A stretch of DNA of 64,000 bases from Tunicatimonas sp964551335 (GTDB taxonomy: Bacteria; Bacteroidota; Bacteroidia; Cytophagales; Cyclobacteriaceae): the NCBI GenBank assembly GCA_964551335.1, contig CAZKCO010000031.1, positions 1 to 64,000 on the forward strand, written 5' to 3'. The position numbers and the translations under genes are program-made. Shown here one piece after another: positions 25,042 to 34,489 of the stretch; position 1 is the stretch's first letter, and every line of letters begins with the position of its first letter. Below the pieces are notes generated by a model, which saw only the letters and a program-made list of their open reading frames with translations, was not told the origin of the DNA and made no database searches.

Positions 25042-26964
25042 CTAAGACTCAATGGTAGTAGTAAATACATTTTCATTACCCACCATATCGCGCACCCGCA
25101 GCTTCACTTCTCCCTGTAATGGGGAGCTTTCATTCAGGCGATCCGACCAGATCAGGTCGCGTTTGTAGTCGTAGTGCATAAGCAGCCACTCTCCGTCCAC
25201 ATAAACCTCATACTCGCGAATACCTGAGGTTACATCTTCAATCTTAAACCGTAGGTGGCTGGGGCTAATGCTGAGCGGAGTTACAACTGGGGCAATGGTA
25301 TCTACCTCCAAGATGAAGTCACCGAAAGTACTGGTACGGAAGCTGATATTATCACCCTTCCAGGTACCACCCTCGTAGCCTAAGTCTCCTTTACTATCAA
25401 TGCGGTATACTGACATCTTATCTCGCGGTCCTTCGGGAAACTGTCGGGGTTTAAGCAGCACCTGCATACTTTGCCGCAAAGGCACATTATCCTGGTGAAT
25501 GCGGAATAGCTCCCGCCCGGCTTCCTGCTCGTAGTTCATCTGCAGAAAGAGCGTGTCAAACAATGCTGACTTTGGGAATGTTACGTTCATGCGAGGCTGA
25601 TAAAAGCTAAACGCACTCTGGGAAGGCACCCGTACTTTAATTCCCAATGTACTAACATCTCCGCAAACGTCTACCGAATCGGGAATGCCCCGATTAAGGT
25701 TCCAGAGATATACTGCTACATCGTTTACGACATAAGCGGGTGGTTCTTCTAGCGTACTGCGTTCTGCGTAGAATTTGGCTAGCTTTCGCTCATATACCCC
25801 CTCCGGGCTTTTTTTCATGGGGGTAAACACTTGCAGTATATTTCCCCGTACATGAAAATTCTGGTTCGAATAAGGCTTATTGAAGTAGCGTACCTTGAAC
25901 AGCTCATTGCTTTCGGGCTCACCCTGCAACGTAAACTCAACCAGGCTGGTATTACCGTTTATATCGCTCAGCCTAATCTGGGCCAGATGCGACTGATCGT
26001 CGTTAATGGTGATTTTACCTTGTTGAGTATTAGTACTGTAAAAAGGCAAAGTGTTGCCATCGGCTATGTATAGCTTATAGAATGTGCGGTTCTGCCGATA
26101 GCGCTCCTCATAATTGGCGTGAACGTGAATATTCTTGGCCTGCGAAAACGAAAATTTATCCATCTTGCACCGGAACTGTTGCTCTCCATCCAAACTGAAT
26201 TCAGTTTCTTTGACTCCGTATACGTTCCGCACTCCAGTGGCTTTATCGAAGGCAGCAACTTCTACTCCGACAGTCCCTCGTACATCGATTGGTTCGGACA
26301 CTATATACTTACCGTTTTGCTCCTGCAAACTGAATTCAAACCTACCGAATTGCCCGTTAATACGAGCGTCTTCGTCCATGGTGGTGAGCGCTATTCTTCG
26401 GACGTAGGGAGGAACCTGATCCACAATCTCTTTAAACCCAAACTGAAGCGGGTCCATCGGACGCTGGTTAGCATCCCGGATCTCGAAGTGCAAATGAGGG
26501 CCTCCCGAAGAACCGGAGTTTCCGGCTTTTCCAATCACCTCACCTCGCTTTACCGCTAGTTCATTTTTTTGCGGAAACAGTTCAATGGTAAAAGATTTGT
26601 TTTGGTACTGAGCCTTCTTGACGTATTCCTGAATCTTGTCGTTAAAATTGTTGAGGTGGGCGTAGGTACTGATGGTACCGTTGCGATGCTGAATGTACAG
26701 CGCATTACCATAGCCGCCGTATGAGATTTTTATCCGGTTGATGTAGCCATCGGCAGTAGCGTGCACCGGTGCTCCCATCACTCCGCCAACTTTGATATCT
26801 ATCCCGGCGTGTAAATGCGAACTGCGCAGCTCGCAAAAATTTCCCGAAAGGTAGTTTCGCTCTCCCGGTTTGATCGGAAACAGATAGTAGCTATCGTTCT
26901 CGAAACCCACCGAAGCGAACAAAACCGGAATCACCAATAATACAAGTACCCTACTTAATTTCAC
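25042..26964 (-). CDS. M23-family peptidase (LytM-type) secreted envelope protein
   Basis: A 640-residue exported protein (signal LSRVLVLLVIPVLFASVGF). Residues about 35-175 form a LytM/M23 endopeptidase domain with zinc motif HxxxD (His52, Asp56 in HLHAGID) and HLH at 157-159 (PHLHFE), so the metal site is complete. The remaining 450 residues are beta-rich with no recognised family. M23 enzymes cut peptidoglycan cross-bridges, or as inactive forms activate amidases. The start is a GTG at 26964, 14 bp inside the end of the upstream FAH-family gene. Confidence 0.92.
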   Translation of the reverse strand: MKLSRVLVLLVIPVLFASVGFENDSYYLFPIKPGERNYLSGNFCELRSSHLHAGIDIKVGGVMGAPVHATADGYINRIKISYGGYGNALYIQHRNGTISTYAHLNNFNDKIQEYVKKAQYQNKSFTIELFPQKNELAVKRGEVIGKAGNSGSSGGPHLHFEIRDANQRPMDPLQFGFKEIVDQVPPYVRRIALTTMDEDARINGQFGRFEFSLQEQNGKYIVSEPIDVRGTVGVEVAAFDKATGVRNVYGVKETEFSLDGEQQFRCKMDKFSFSQAKNIHVHANYEERYRQNRTFYKLYIADGNTLPFYSTNTQQGKITINDDQSHLAQIRLSDINGNTSLVEFTLQGEPESNELFKVRYFNKPYSNQNFHVRGNILQVFTPMKKSPEGVYERKLAKFYAERSTLEEPPAYVVNDVAVYLWNLNRGIPDSVDVCGDVSTLGIKVRVPSQSAFSFYQPRMNVTFPKSALFDTLFLQMNYEQEAGRELFRIHQDNVPLRQSMQVLLKPRQFPEGPRDKMSVYRIDSKGDLGYEGGTWKGDNISFRTSTFGDFILEVDTIAPVVTPLSISPSHLRFKIEDVTSGIREYEVYVDGEWLLMHYDYKRDLIWSDRLNESSPLQGEVKLRVRDMVGNENVFTTTIES

Positions 26965-27562
26965 AAGTCAATAGTTTTTGATCTTCAATATAGGCCACCA
27001 GCGTATTTCCTCGCTGTATAGGCCCCACACCCTTAGGCGTTCCGGTAAACAAAATATCTCCTTTCTTCAGGGTAATAAATTGTGAAACGTACGCAATCAG
27101 ATGGTCTATGGAAAAAAGCATCAGGCTGGTATTGCCCTTCTGCTTCAACTCACCATCTACCTCCAACCGAAAATTCAGATTCTGTAAATCCGGAAACTGC
27201 CCTTTGTCAATAAAGTCAGAAATTGGGGCTGAACCATTAAACCCCTTGGCTAGTAACCAGGGCAACCCTTTCTCCTTCGCCTTCTGTTGCAAATCCCTTG
27301 CCGTAAAATCTATCCCAATTCCAATAGAATCGTAATATTTGGGCGCAAACTTCTCCTGAATGTACTTACCCTCCTTGCTAATCTTCACCAGGATTTCTAC
27401 TTCGTAATGAATGTCCTTTGAGTATTCCGGATAATAAAACGGGTCATTGTTCTTGAGTATCGCGGTGTCGGGCTTCATAAACACTACTGGCTCACTGGGC
27501 CTTTCGTTCTTTAACTCTTCAATATGTTCAGCGTAATTACGCCCAATCGCAATTATTTTCAT
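26951..27562 (-). CDS. fumarylacetoacetate hydrolase family protein
   Basis: A 203-residue FAH-fold enzyme. Opens with MKIIAIGRNYAEHIEEL and shows the metal-binding YEVEILVKISKEGK, FDTA-like GIDFTARDLQ, and FTGTPKGVGPI near the C terminus. Short FAH proteins are acylpyruvases or oxaloacetate decarboxylases, and the substrate cannot be chosen here. It is cytoplasmic. Its end overlaps the M23 peptidase start by 14 bp, so the two are co-transcribed although they share no obvious pathway. Confidence 0.92.
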   Translation of the reverse strand: MKIIAIGRNYAEHIEELKNERPSEPVVFMKPDTAILKNNDPFYYPEYSKDIHYEVEILVKISKEGKYIQEKFAPKYYDSIGIGIDFTARDLQQKAKEKGLPWLLAKGFNGSAPISDFIDKGQFPDLQNLNFRLEVDGELKQKGNTSLMLFSIDHLIAYVSQFITLKKGDILFTGTPKGVGPIQRGNTLVAYIEDQKLLTCEIK

Positions 27563-27853
27563 GGTATTAGGTAGTTTTTTGTGATAATACTAAGGGAATT
27601 TGCGAATCGCAATTTGTTAGCAACAATTTAGTTTTAGCAATAATGTCGGATAGTTGGCACAGCAAGAATGTAGCTATCAGCCTAACGTTCGCAATAAACC
27701 GAAAGTATTTCTTACCTGCGTAAGATAGCCAGTGTAAAAATGGTTAATTACAGTGATAACCTACTTTTCGTTTGAATTTACCCCTACCTTCGCTATAATG
27801 CGCCCTCAAAAATTCTCAACCACTTGTTGGACTGAATATTAAGCATGTAGACT
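27563..27853. other. 291-bp divergent intergenic region
   Basis: This spacer lies between the divergent FAH-family and GH15 genes. It is AT-rich. A near-consensus TACCTTCG lies close to 27788 on the plus strand, without a correctly spaced TTG. No RNA gene or repeat was recognised. Confidence 0.5.
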
Positions 27854-29644
27854 ATGAGCAAACATACTTACGAATACGGTGTCATCGGTAATTGTGCCTT
27901 TCTGGCTCACATCGGAAAAGATACTAACGTCGGTTGGCTCTGCTGGCCACGGTTTGACAGCAGTTTCGTTTTTGGCGGCATTTTGGATGAGGATAAAGGG
28001 GGTGAATTTAGTATTAAGCCCAGTGCCGAGCATTTCGAGTCTCAACAATATTATTGGGAAAATACTAATGTGCTCTGTACTGAGATTACCACTCCGGAAG
28101 GCAAATACAAAATTACCGATTTCGCTCCCCGCTTCGTACAGTATGACCGCTACTTTAAGCCTCTCATGCTGATCAGAAAAGTTGAGCCTTTGTCGGGGAC
28201 GCCTTTAATTAAAGTCACCTGTAACCCTAAGGGAGAATATGGTAGTGTTGATTTATCGCATAATCAAGCTAGCAACCACATAAAGTTTTTGGGGCTCGGA
28301 AATGAGATTCGCTTAACCACGGATATATCTCTCACCCATATTCAGGAAAATAACTACTTTGTTTTAAATGACGCTAAATATCTAGTACTGACCTACGGGG
28401 CGCCTTTAGAGGCTCCGGTAAGTAGCACCTCAGATACTTTTCTGCATAACACCGTGAACTACTGGCGTAATTGGGTAAAAAGTACTAGTATCAAAAATTT
28501 CGGCCAAAGGGAAGTATTACGGTCGGCTTTGGTTCTGAAAATTCATCAGTACGAAGACACTGGTGGTATTATTGCCGCCGCCACCACCAGTTTACCTGAA
28601 TCACCGGGCAGCGGACGCAACTGGGATTACCGCTACTGCTGGCTACGCGATACTTACTATACTCTCAATGCTTTTAACAACATTGGTCACTTCGAGGAGT
28701 TAGAACGCTATTTCCACTACATCGCCAATATTTCGGCTACCCAGGAAGAAAGATACCAGCCCCTGTACGCCATCAGTGGTCGCGATCAACTCGTGGAGCG
28801 GATTATTGATCTGGATGGTTATAAAGGAAATACTCCGGTACGAATCGGGAATCAAGCCTACGAACACATTCAGAACGATGTTTACGGACAGGTACTGCTT
28901 TCATTGCTACCGCTGTACGTGGATTTTCGCTTTAATCAGGACGAGCGGGCTGGTTCGGATAAATTAGCTGCTGACGTTCTGGACCGTATTGAAAAGTTCA
29001 TTCAGGAACCGGATGCCGGACTATGGGAGTTTCGGGACTTTAAGCAGTTGCACTGTTACACCTATTTGTTTCACTGGGCGGGTAGTTCCGCGGCCATCAA
29101 AATCGCCAATTTCCTGAAGGACGAACCACTTAAGAAAAAAGCCATTCACCTGCGGGATTTGGCAGCGAACAAAATTGAAGCCTGTTACGATCCGTCTCGT
29201 AAGGTGTATACCCAGGCCATTGGCGTTAACAACTTGGATGCCAGCACCCTACAGCTCATCATGATGAACTACCTGGATAGCAACTCGGATCGGGCCAAGC
29301 AGCATTTAATTAACCTCGAAAAAGGGCTTCGTACTGAAGGGGGTTTATTCTTCCGTTACAAGCACGCGGATGACTTCGGCACTCCCGAGACTACATTCCT
29401 GATTTGTGCTTTCTGGTACGTAGAAGCGCTGGCTTGCGTGGGTCGTCTCGACGAAGCCATTGAGACCTTTGAGAATATTATGAAGTACAGCAACCACGTA
29501 GGGCTATTTAGCGAAGACGTGGATGCCAGCAACGGTAGCCAGTGGGGTAACTTTCCGCAGGCGTACAGTCACGTAGGCTTGGTGAATGCTGCCTTCCGCA
29601 TTGCTACTCGCCTTGATCAACCCACCTTTTTAGGAGAGGCTTGA
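27854..29644 (+). CDS. GH15 family glucosidase, possibly trehalase
   Basis: A 596-residue two-domain enzyme: an N-terminal beta-sandwich (about 1-215) and an (alpha/alpha)6 barrel. The barrel opens with the GH15 signature LPESPGSGRNWDYRYCWLRDTYYTL and ends with SEDVDASNGSQWGNFPQAYSHVGLV, which holds the usual catalytic-base region. No signal peptide, so it is cytoplasmic. GH15 of this bacterial type includes glucoamylases and trehalases. The fused trehalose synthesis gene ends at the very next base, which favours trehalose or a glucan as substrate. Confidence 0.9.
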   Translation: MSKHTYEYGVIGNCAFLAHIGKDTNVGWLCWPRFDSSFVFGGILDEDKGGEFSIKPSAEHFESQQYYWENTNVLCTEITTPEGKYKITDFAPRFVQYDRYFKPLMLIRKVEPLSGTPLIKVTCNPKGEYGSVDLSHNQASNHIKFLGLGNEIRLTTDISLTHIQENNYFVLNDAKYLVLTYGAPLEAPVSSTSDTFLHNTVNYWRNWVKSTSIKNFGQREVLRSALVLKIHQYEDTGGIIAAATTSLPESPGSGRNWDYRYCWLRDTYYTLNAFNNIGHFEELERYFHYIANISATQEERYQPLYAISGRDQLVERIIDLDGYKGNTPVRIGNQAYEHIQNDVYGQVLLSLLPLYVDFRFNQDERAGSDKLAADVLDRIEKFIQEPDAGLWEFRDFKQLHCYTYLFHWAGSSAAIKIANFLKDEPLKKKAIHLRDLAANKIEACYDPSRKVYTQAIGVNNLDASTLQLIMMNYLDSNSDRAKQHLINLEKGLRTEGGLFFRYKHADDFGTPETTFLICAFWYVEALACVGRLDEAIETFENIMKYSNHVGLFSEDVDASNGSQWGNFPQAYSHVGLVNAAFRIATRLDQPTFLGEA

Positions 29645-31828
29645 TCAGCCCTCTTCAATCATTGCTTGCAACAGAGAACGCACGGCCGTATGAGAATTTA
29701 CATTAAAGCGAGCGGCAGAGGTTTTGCTACCCACTTTAATAGTATAAGCATCCTTGGGCATAGCCCGAAAAGTATCTTCATCGGTAGCATCATCGCCGAT
29801 GGCCATTACAAAATCATGCGAAGTCTGCTCCAGCCACTGTAAAGCCGTACGGCCTTTATTCACTTCTCGATCTTTAATTTCCACCACATGATCACCCTCC
29901 AGCACCTGGAGGTTGCTGTTAGAAGAGATGTATTTCAGGTGACTGGCTAGTTCCCGGGTCCGAAGTTCGCCTAGCCCGGTTTCTACCTTGCGATAGTGCC
30001 ATACCAGCGAAAAGTCTTTTTCTTCTATGAATGACCCGGGCGTACGCTGAACGTACATTTCCAGGATTGGCATAATTTCATTCTTCCAGTCGCCCTTCAT
30101 GGCTACTACCGTACGCCAGTCTTTTCCTCTTTCCCGAAGCCAGACTCCGTGCTCCGCAATCAGAGTTACGTCAAATTCGCCTACCCACTCTCCTAGTGTA
30201 TCTTTATCTCGACCACTAATCACCACAACCTTGTTCTTCTCTTCCTTCACTAAATTCCTCAAAATTGCTTTCAACTCATCGTCGGGCTTAGCATCACGAG
30301 GGTCGCTGTGAAAACCGGTAAGTGTCCCGTCGTAATCCAAAAAAATCAGCCGTTCTTTGGCTTTACTGAATTCTTTCAGCATTTTTTCCTGCGACAATTC
30401 GTCCAAATTGCGCGTCTGCATGCTGTGTTGTCTTTCCTTAATCGTGGTTAAACTTTCCATAAATAGATTTACCCAGTGAGATATATTATAACGTTTAAGT
30501 GAATTTTGCATGTTAGTGTTATGCTGAATCTGCTCCTCTTCGGGCATAGTCAGCGCCTGATCAATGGCTTCCACTAACTGGTTAGTATCATTGGGATTAA
30601 TAAGTATAGCGTCAGATAGCTCCTTAGAAGCTCCGCACATTTCACTTAAGATCAGTACTCCTTTTTTATTTATTTTGCTGGCAATAAATTCTTTACAAAC
30701 CAGGTTCATTCCATCCCGCATGGGAGTTACCAGGGCCACATCAGCCATACGGTAGAATGCCGATAGTTCTTCTAGCGGGAAGGATCGGTAGAAGAAATGC
30801 ACCGGGGTCCAATTAATTTTTCCGTACTTTCCATTGATACGGCCAACTAAACGATCTACTTCCTCTTTTAGTTCTTTGTATTTCCCTACCGAATCGCGAG
30901 AAGGCACCACCACCATAATGAGCGATACTTTATTGCGGTACTGGGGATAGCGGTCGAAGAACATCTCGAAAGCCTCCAGCCTTTGGGGAATCCCTTTGGA
31001 ATAATCCAACCGGTCAATGGACAGAATCAGCTTCTGATCACCTAATGAAATACGGTAGTGAACTTCCCGTTCTAAAGCTTCGGGCGAAGCCGCCGCCTGG
31101 GCGTATTTATCGTAGTCGATACCCATAGGAAACGAATCCACCATTACCTGCCGATTCTTAACCGTTACCTGACCCTGAGAGCTACTAAGACCTGCCAGAC
31201 GGCTTACGGAGCTCAGAAAGTGGCGCATATCGTCGTAAGTATGAAACCCTATCAGGTCGGAGCCAAGCACTCCATTAAGCAGTTCACGCCGCCAGGGCAA
31301 CAGACGGAAAATCTCGTAAGAAGGAAATGGGATATGCAGAAAGAATCCGATACTTAGATCAGGTTGGGCTTCCCGCAGCATGCCGGGCACCAACATCAGT
31401 TGGTAGTCATGAATCCAAAGCGTATCGTCCGGTTCGGCCTTCTTCAGAATTTCGTCTACAAACTTACGGTTTACGCGTTTGTAGGCTTCCCAAAGCTTAG
31501 GCTCGTAGATGGCGTATTGAGTAAAGTAATGGAAATTAGGCCAAAGCGTTTCGTTGCTAAACCCTTCGTAAAAATCTTTAATATCGTCCTCAGTAAGAAA
31601 AACCGGGAACATGCTTTCCTTACCAATGGACTCGGTAATTTCCGCTTTCTCGTCTTTCTTACTCGTTACCAGGCCTGGCCAGCCAATCCAAAGGTTATTG
31701 CCCTCCTTGTAGATGGAACCCAAACCGGTGGCTAATCCTCCGGCACTGGTTTGATACTCCAGTTGCTTTTTTTCGTTGCGGGAAATTTTGATGGGCAGGC
31801 GGTTAGAAACAATGATGGTCTTAGCCAT
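29645..31828 (-). CDS. bifunctional trehalose-6-phosphate synthase/phosphatase (OtsA-OtsB fusion)
   Basis: A 727-residue fusion. Residues 1-470 are a GT20 trehalose-6-phosphate synthase (RLPIKI, GLATGLGS, WIHDYQLMLVPGMLRE, FFLHIPFPSYEIFRLLPWR, LDYSKGIPQRL, RDGMNLVCKEF). Residues about 490-727 are a HAD-type trehalose-6-phosphate phosphatase (IFLDYDGTLTGF, VISGRDKDTL, GDDATDEDTF). The protein thus makes trehalose from UDP-glucose and glucose-6-phosphate. It serves osmotic, drying or heat protection. The stop abuts the stop of the convergent GH15 gene with no spacer. Confidence 0.96.
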   Translation of the reverse strand: MAKTIIVSNRLPIKISRNEKKQLEYQTSAGGLATGLGSIYKEGNNLWIGWPGLVTSKKDEKAEITESIGKESMFPVFLTEDDIKDFYEGFSNETLWPNFHYFTQYAIYEPKLWEAYKRVNRKFVDEILKKAEPDDTLWIHDYQLMLVPGMLREAQPDLSIGFFLHIPFPSYEIFRLLPWRRELLNGVLGSDLIGFHTYDDMRHFLSSVSRLAGLSSSQGQVTVKNRQVMVDSFPMGIDYDKYAQAAASPEALEREVHYRISLGDQKLILSIDRLDYSKGIPQRLEAFEMFFDRYPQYRNKVSLIMVVVPSRDSVGKYKELKEEVDRLVGRINGKYGKINWTPVHFFYRSFPLEELSAFYRMADVALVTPMRDGMNLVCKEFIASKINKKGVLILSEMCGASKELSDAILINPNDTNQLVEAIDQALTMPEEEQIQHNTNMQNSLKRYNISHWVNLFMESLTTIKERQHSMQTRNLDELSQEKMLKEFSKAKERLIFLDYDGTLTGFHSDPRDAKPDDELKAILRNLVKEEKNKVVVISGRDKDTLGEWVGEFDVTLIAEHGVWLRERGKDWRTVVAMKGDWKNEIMPILEMYVQRTPGSFIEEKDFSLVWHYRKVETGLGELRTRELASHLKYISSNSNLQVLEGDHVVEIKDREVNKGRTALQWLEQTSHDFVMAIGDDATDEDTFRAMPKDAYTIKVGSKTSAARFNVNSHTAVRSLLQAMIEEG

Positions 31829-31927
31829 AAATTAGCAGGTTGTAAGCTAGTTTAGCGTTTGTAAAAGTTTAAAAAAGTACCGCTCCTAAGTTACTATAAA
31901 AAGTAGGGAAAAACCGAAGGAATTGGG

Positions 31928-32740
31928 CTAAAATCTTGATTTGAGGCTTCGCAACTTGATTTCGGTAAGTTTTCGTTTGGTATCCAACGGAAAATCTCCC
32001 TTCATCATCCAATCATAAAACGCTGGTTCTGATGCCAGCACCTCCTCCACCGGCTTATTCCTATGCTTGCCAAAATTGATAATCTCGATTCCGTCTTCAT
32101 TGAAAGTCATCCGCCCCGCCAAATCTACCATTTTTGTGGTTGATACCTGGTGAAGCGATTCCACATCATTGCGAATCACTCCCACCTCATTTCCCTGTAA
32201 ATCCGTCACGGATTTTTCATCATAGCGCTCAATCTGTGCTAATAGCACTTCCAAAGTAGCTTTGGTATCCGCTTCAGCACTATGGGCATTTTCCAACGTT
32301 TTATCGCAATAAAATTCGTAAGCAGCCGAAAGAGTCCGTTTTTCCATCAGATGAAAAATCTTTTGAGCGTCCACCAGTTTTCGGCGACTGATATCAAATT
32401 CAATGTTTTCTCTTAGAAAGGCTTCTACCAAAATGGGTACATCAAATTTGATGATATTAAAACCGGCTAAATCGCAGCCTTCCAGAAACTTATGCAGGTT
32501 GCGGGCAATCTCTTTAAAAGTAGGGGCGTCTTTCACGTCCTCATCGTAAATTCCGTGGATCAGGCTGGTTTCGGTCGGAATAGGAACCTGGGGATTTAAT
32601 CGTTGGGTGTAGGTCTCCGTCTCCAGGCTGGGCATTACCTTGATGAAGGATAGCTCCACAATCCGGTCCTTGGTAACGTTCACACCGGTGGTCTCGAGAT
32701 CAAAAAATACTAATGGGTTCTTTAGTTTAAGGTTTATCAT
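31928..32740 (-). CDS. DnaQ-type 3'-5' exonuclease with C-terminal DUF3820-like domain
   Basis: A 270-residue DEDD exonuclease. Exo I is FFDLETTG (Asp14, Glu16), Exo II lies around LAGFNIIKFD, and Exo III is HSAEADTKAT (HxxxD). The domain ends near residue 190. Residues about 205-265 (INFGKHRNKPVEEV and FYDWMMKGDFPLDTKRKL) resemble DUF3820, a small add-on seen with such nucleases. It may act in repair or in RNA or oligonucleotide processing. It is preceded by a heptad-periodic tract and the mpl gene on the same strand. Confidence 0.9.
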   Translation of the reverse strand: MINLKLKNPLVFFDLETTGVNVTKDRIVELSFIKVMPSLETETYTQRLNPQVPIPTETSLIHGIYDEDVKDAPTFKEIARNLHKFLEGCDLAGFNIIKFDVPILVEAFLRENIEFDISRRKLVDAQKIFHLMEKRTLSAAYEFYCDKTLENAHSAEADTKATLEVLLAQIERYDEKSVTDLQGNEVGVIRNDVESLHQVSTTKMVDLAGRMTFNEDGIEIINFGKHRNKPVEEVLASEPAFYDWMMKGDFPLDTKRKLTEIKLRSLKSRF

Positions 32741-32873
32741 TTATACCGATGGTTCGATTGTTCAATTGCTGATTGTTACTAGTTAATAGTTGACGGTCCA
32801 CCGTCATTAGTGAGCTGCAGTCTTCTATCTTCTGACTTCGCGCATCCAACTTTCAACTTTCATTTTGGGTCAT
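32741..32873. repeat. heptad-periodic tract directly after the mpl stop
   Basis: A 133-bp spacer in 7-bp phase. From 32776 the units TTACTAG, TTAATAG, TTGACGG are followed by TCCACCG and TCATTAG. From 32821 come TCTTCTA and TCTTCTG, and two identical ACTTTCA units lie at 32870-32883 minus 21 (32849-32862). Arms TGACGGT/ACCGTCA (32791-32806) form a tight hairpin. The tract reaches to within about 10 bp of the mpl stop codon. Confidence 0.65.
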
Positions 32874-34247
32874 TTAACTTTTTACTACCTCTTTCCCTAG
32901 TTCTACCAGATCAAGTCCGCCGAAAGTACCGGAACTCATCATGAGCAGGTTTTTATTTTTCCATTCCTGGCTAGTCAGGTATTTTCTAAGCTCTTCGGTC
33001 TGAGTGAAAATTAAAATATTGTCTTGGTCAAAGGCCTGCTTTAGTTGATCATCCGTCAAGGGCTCCAGCTTCTTATGCTTTGACACTTCCGGATTGTGGT
33101 AAACTACTGCTACGTCAGCATCCTTCAAAGTTTCACGGTATTGGCTGATAAACTCGGGGTTTAGGCTGCTGTACGTATGCAGTTCTACACAGGCAACCAA
33201 TGTTCGGTCCGGGAATTGATTTTTCACTGCTTTGGTAGTGGCCAACAGCTTAGAAGGTGCGTGGGCAAAATCTTTGTAAAGCCTGGTATAATCATTTTGA
33301 GCTACCAGTTCCAGCCGCATATTGGCTCCTTTAAACGAACCCACTGCCGAATAGAACTGAGCCTCGGTGACGCCAATTCGCTTGCAGACTTCCAAAGCAC
33401 CGCTAACATTTTGCATGTTATGCGCTCCAAAAAGTTCTACTGGTACTTCACCATCAGCGGTGGTCAGGTACGATTTGCCCTCTCGTACCACATGAGGGTG
33501 AGTTTTGTACTCAATACGCGTTACATCCTGTCGCTCCTTACGCCCAATAACGGTGGCCATATCATCCTCCTCACAAAATATCAGCACCCCGGCTTTGGGA
33601 GAGGCGTCAGCAAAGAGATCGAATTGATGAACGTATTCTTCTTCCGTTCTAAATACATTATAATGATCCCAGGCGATACCACTGATCAAACCGATATGAT
33701 GGTGGTATTTAAGAATTTTGGGACTACGGTCAATAGGAGAAGAAAGGTATTCATCTCCTTCAATAATGATGACCGGAGCATCTGTTAACTTTACTCTTCC
33801 TGGTAAAGCATCAATCTTGGCACCGATTACATAATCAAACTGCCGGCCTATTTGGCTCAACACATGCAGGATAATGGAAGTAATAGTCGTTTTTCCGTGG
33901 CTACCAGCGATGACTATCCGCTGCTTATCGCGGCTGTTCTCATAAATAAAATCGGGATAGGATAGAATGGGAATTTCAAGCTCTTGGGCACGTTTAAGTT
34001 CCGGATTATCAGGCTGGGCGTGCATACCCAAAATTACCGCATCCAATTCCTTGGTAACCTTTTCAGGAAACCAGCCCATCGCTTTCGGTAGCAATCCTGC
34101 TTCCGCTAATGCCGTTCGGGCCGGATCGTAAATTTCATCATCAGAACCAGTGACCTGTACTCCTCGTTTTGCAATGTGCAGGGCTAAATCATGCATTACG
34201 CTACCGCCAATGGCGATAAAATGCACTCGTTTCAGTAGATTCGGCAT
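32874..34247 (-). CDS. mpl: Mur ligase, Mpl-type (UDP-N-acetylmuramate:tripeptide ligase)
   Basis: A 457-residue Mur ligase with three domains: a Rossmann domain (VHFIAIGGSVMHDLALHIAKRGVQVTGSD), the ATP-binding central domain with GSHGKTT (115-121), and a C-terminal domain with YKDFAHAPSKLLATTKAVK. The HAP box and the MHDLAL opening fit Mpl, which reattaches recycled murein tripeptide to UDP-MurNAc, better than MurC. MurC is the alternative. Cytoplasmic. A full consensus promoter lies 27 bp upstream. Confidence 0.9.
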   Translation of the reverse strand: MPNLLKRVHFIAIGGSVMHDLALHIAKRGVQVTGSDDEIYDPARTALAEAGLLPKAMGWFPEKVTKELDAVILGMHAQPDNPELKRAQELEIPILSYPDFIYENSRDKQRIVIAGSHGKTTITSIILHVLSQIGRQFDYVIGAKIDALPGRVKLTDAPVIIIEGDEYLSSPIDRSPKILKYHHHIGLISGIAWDHYNVFRTEEEYVHQFDLFADASPKAGVLIFCEEDDMATVIGRKERQDVTRIEYKTHPHVVREGKSYLTTADGEVPVELFGAHNMQNVSGALEVCKRIGVTEAQFYSAVGSFKGANMRLELVAQNDYTRLYKDFAHAPSKLLATTKAVKNQFPDRTLVACVELHTYSSLNPEFISQYRETLKDADVAVVYHNPEVSKHKKLEPLTDDQLKQAFDQDNILIFTQTEELRKYLTSQEWKNKNLLMMSSGTFGGLDLVELGKEVVKS

Positions 34248-34277
34248 ATAAATATGTTGTTGACTTTGTTATTTGAG

Positions 34278-34308
34278 CAAAGTTAGGACAAAAAGCATCA
34301 CGGGCAAA
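34278..34308 (-). promoter_or_regulatory. mpl promoter
   Basis: On the minus strand TTTG (34308-34305) is followed after 19 nt by TAACTTTG (34285-34278), an exact match to the Bacteroides-type -33/-7 consensus and spacing. The predicted start near 34274 leaves a leader of about 27 nt before the mpl ATG. Confidence 0.75.
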
Positions 34309-34310
34309 TG

Positions 34311-34489
34311 CTGGGAAGTGGGAAGTCCGAAGACGGTAGTCCGGAGATTGGAGAATGAAGTGGAAAGACAAAAGTTCGTGACTTGAGGTTTGAAGCTTAA
34401 AAACACCGTGGACTGACGACCGTGGTCCGATAGCCAGCATCTTGAACACCAGAACACTCTAAAACCCAAACACCATAACATTCAGAAAT
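34311..34489. repeat. heptad-periodic tract after the zinc peptidase stop
   Basis: From 34313 the sequence runs in 7-bp units of the type nnGAAGT: GGGAAGT, GGGAAGT, then CCGAAGA, CGGTAGT, CCGGAGA and on to about 34396. A second part uses nnCCGTG words (around 34402-34430), and a third uses ACAC/AAAC words up to the peptidase stop at 34492. The phase holds for at least nine units. There is no T run. Confidence 0.65.
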
